From assembly GCA_020048935.1 (NCBI GenBank), contig JAIFLS010000210.1, positions 1 through 7,511 on the forward strand: a stretch of DNA of 7,511 nucleotides. Direction: 5' to 3'. The notes under the pieces were generated by a model. The model saw only the letters and a list, made by a program, of their open reading frames with translations. It was not told the DNA's origin and made no database searches. Positions 5,794-7,511 of this stretch are shown here, piece by piece (the first letter of the stretch is position 1; each line of letters starts with the position of its first letter). The position numbers were made by a program, and so were the translations under genes. The DNA comes from a bacterium. GTDB taxonomy: Bacteria; Verrucomicrobiota; Kiritimatiellia; UBA8416.

Positions 5794-7163
5794 CAGACAT
5801 TTCCTTTCCGGTATTCAACCGCAGTTACCTTTGATGTGACAAATCCATCCGCCAGTTGTGTGACCAGGTCGTCCCCCACCGGCACGCTATCCACACGGCT
5901 GACCAGCCGACCGTCCGCCAGCCGGGTCACGCTGTAGCCGCGCTGCAGAACCGCCAGCGGGCTCAGCGCCCTCAACTGCATCTCCAGCCGTTTGACGTCC
6001 TGCCGGCGCGACTGGCAGGCCAGCTTGGTCGCGTATCCCATCTTGCCACCGGCATCCTGCAGGATTCGGCGACCATCCTGCACCGCATAGCGGGATCGCT
6101 GCTGCAGCCGCCCCCCCAGCCAATCGAGCGACTGCTGCCGTGCCTGCAAGGCACCGCGCAGCAATTGACCAAGCCGAATTTCCACCGCGTCCAGTCGCTG
6201 GCGATGACGGGCAACCGCATTGGCCGGTTCGCGGAAGACATAACTCTGCGCCGCCCGTTCCAGCCGGTGACGGGCCGTCGCCAGAGTCCGCTGCATCACG
6301 GCAGCCTGACGTCGCTGCAACTGCGCCAGAGTCTCCTGGAACGCCTCCTTGCAGCCCACCACCAACTCCGCCGCCGCCGAGGGTGTCGGGGCACGCAGAT
6401 CGGCCACAAAGTCGCAGATCGTGAAATCGATCTCGTGCCCGACCGCCGAGATCACGGGTATGCGCGACCGGGCAACCGCACGGGCGACAACCTCCTCGTT
6501 GAAGCACCACAGGTCTTCGAGACTGCCGCCGCCGCGACCGACGATCAGCACATCGAGCCCGCCGATCTCGTTCAGTCGGTCGATCGCCGCCGCGATCTCC
6601 TCCGCCGCCCCAACCCCCTGCACCTTCACGGCGGCCAGCAGCAGATGCAGATTCGGGAACCGGCGCGTGACGACATTCAGGATGTCCTGGATCGCCGCCC
6701 CGGACGCCGAGGTCACGACCCCGACATGCTGCGGCAGCAGCGGCAGCGGGCGTTTGCGTTCCGCCGCGAAAAGGCCTTCCTCGGCAAGTTTCTTCTTCAG
6801 TGCCTCGAAACGGGCCTGCAGACTACCTTGCCCCCCCTCTTCCATCGAACGCACCAGGATCTGGTAGTTGCCGCGTTTCTCATAGACCGTGACGTCGCCG
6901 GTGGCGCGCACCACCATGCCGTTGCGAGGCTCAAACGGCATCATCCGCTGGCTACCCTTGAACATGACCGCGCTGATCTGCGCGCCTTCATCCTTGATCG
7001 TGAAATAGAGATGCCCCGAGACCGGACGGGTCAGGTTCGAGATCTCGCCTTCGACCTCGACCGCTCCGAACGCCCGCTCCAAGGAGGCCTTGATCCGGCG
7101 CGTCAGTTCGGTGACCGTCAGTGCCCGTCTTACCTCAGCATCGGTTTTGTCGATTTCACCCAT
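5793..7163 (-). CDS. xseA: Exodeoxyribonuclease VII large subunit
   Basis: This is the catalytic subunit of exonuclease VII, a cytoplasmic nuclease of DNA repair and recombination that cuts single-stranded DNA from either end. From ATG 7163 it has 456 residues, equal to the usual length. A GTG at 7166 immediately upstream would add one residue and cannot be excluded. The N-terminal OB-fold (about 15-108) contains VEVEGEISNLTRPVSGHLYF. The catalytic domain carries VGVVTSASGAAIQDI (147-161), GRGGGSLEDLWCFNEE (209-224) and PVISAVGHEIDFTICDFVAD (236-255), followed by RAPTPSAAAE (257-266). A long Arg/Gln-rich helical region (about 270-395) follows, where XseB binds. The closing motif LSPLAVLQRGYSV (400-412) is also present. 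It is followed by xseB with a one-base overlap. It lies 67-70 bp after the glycosyltransferase-like gene on the same strand, so it may be cotranscribed with it. Confidence 0.97.
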   Translation of the reverse strand: MGEIDKTDAEVRRALTVTELTRRIKASLERAFGAVEVEGEISNLTRPVSGHLYFTIKDEGAQISAVMFKGSQRMMPFEPRNGMVVRATGDVTVYEKRGNYQILVRSMEEGGQGSLQARFEALKKKLAEEGLFAAERKRPLPLLPQHVGVVTSASGAAIQDILNVVTRRFPNLHLLLAAVKVQGVGAAEEIAAAIDRLNEIGGLDVLIVGRGGGSLEDLWCFNEEVVARAVARSRIPVISAVGHEIDFTICDFVADLRAPTPSAAAELVVGCKEAFQETLAQLQRRQAAVMQRTLATARHRLERAAQSYVFREPANAVARHRQRLDAVEIRLGQLLRGALQARQQSLDWLGGRLQQRSRYAVQDGRRILQDAGGKMGYATKLACQSRRQDVKRLEMQLRALSPLAVLQRGYSVTRLADGRLVSRVDSVPVGDDLVTQLADGFVTSKVTAVEYRKGNV

Positions 7164-7233
7164 CACGTATCGCCTATAATTTCCTTACCACCGAACACTA
7201 CCACATGCATTTCCGACAGGCAAGGCACCGATC

Positions 7234-7511
7234 CTAAACCGCCTCCACAACCCTGCGGATATCGGCAACTTTGCGTTTCCAGTCTTCTCCGGCAACGCGC
7301 TGCGAGATTAGGGAACGTGCTTCCAATGGAATCTTGAGTTGTCGCTCCAGCGCCGCCAGCCAGGCCTCATCCGAATCACACAATCTCACAACCTCGCCAT
7401 AGGCGGCCAGTTCCGGTACGGGCGAGGCCACCACAGGCACGCCCGCCGCCAGCAGTTCCTTGGCCTTTACCGGGTTTACGCTTTCCATCCTGGCGTGCGA
7501 CAGGTCATACG
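7234..7511 (-). CDS. Partial glycosyltransferase (group 1 / GT-B type), C-terminal end only
   Basis: The frame is open from the right edge to the TAG at 7236-7234, giving 91 visible residues. The N-terminal bulk lies beyond the window, so ATG 7488 is an internal methionine rather than the start. The segment ESVNPVKAKELLAAGVPVVA, followed by SPVPEL, matches the C-terminal nucleotide-sugar-binding region of GT-B glycosyltransferases. There the family's NPxKxxEYLAxGxPVV pattern marks the donor-binding fold. The following helices (DEAWLAALERQL and the tryptophan-containing DWKRKVADIRRVV) fit the closing C-terminal helix of that fold. Such enzymes transfer sugars in polysaccharide or cell-envelope synthesis, but donor and acceptor cannot be inferred from this end. 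It is transcribed toward xseA. Confidence 0.75.
   Translation of the reverse strand, partial: YDLSHARMESVNPVKAKELLAAGVPVVASPVPELAAYGEVVRLCDSDEAWLAALERQLKIPLEARSLISQRVAGEDWKRKVADIRRVVEAV

Noticed and set aside
5856..7337. A 493-codon open frame on the + strand opposite xseA
   Set aside because: It lies antisense to a gene with unmistakable exonuclease VII motifs. Its translation is low in hydrophobic core patterns and rich in Arg, His, Gln and Pro, as expected for the complement of a GC-rich coding frame.

Overview
The window reads as chromosomal DNA from a moderately GC-rich bacterium, with an anaerobic or microaerobic lifestyle suggested by the iron-sulfur protein and its FNR/HcpR-like upstream sites. 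I cannot assign a taxon. The style of the proteins and of the palindromic spacer repeat would fit an environmental Verrucomicrobiota/Kiritimatiellota-type genome, but that is only an impression.

Layout, left to right. (1) Bases 1-383: the 3' end of a small single-pass membrane protein, possibly anti-sigma-like, on the + strand. (2) Bases 384-532: a spacer with a weak promoter candidate. (3) Bases 533-4130: a compact + strand operon for a carbohydrate-type (CUT2/ribose-like) ABC importer, made of a substrate-binding protein, a double-domain ATPase and a membrane permease. Nothing nearby names the substrate. (4) Bases 4131-4377: a spacer whose distal half holds two FNR/HcpR-like dyads 30 bp apart. 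(5) Bases 4378-5247: a ferredoxin-like [4Fe-4S] protein with a C-terminal cysteine-containing domain. It carries a perfect in-frame 36-bp tandem duplication. (6) Bases 5248-5472: a convergent spacer almost filled by a nested palindromic element of about 168 bp. (7) Bases 5473-7163, - strand: xseB and xseA, the two subunits of exonuclease VII, overlapping by one base. (8) Bases 7234-7511, - strand: the C-terminal end of a glycosyltransferase-like protein that runs off the window.

The ABC genes form one functional unit: a periplasmic binding protein, an ATP-hydrolysing engine and a channel. XseA and XseB form one nuclease. The ferredoxin-like protein stands alone and probably has its own redox- or nitrosative-stress-responsive promoter. 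I found no clear evidence of a new multi-gene system. The points most worth a second look are the paired operators, the 12-residue duplication, the palindromic spacer element and the reading-frame arrangement just before the permease.
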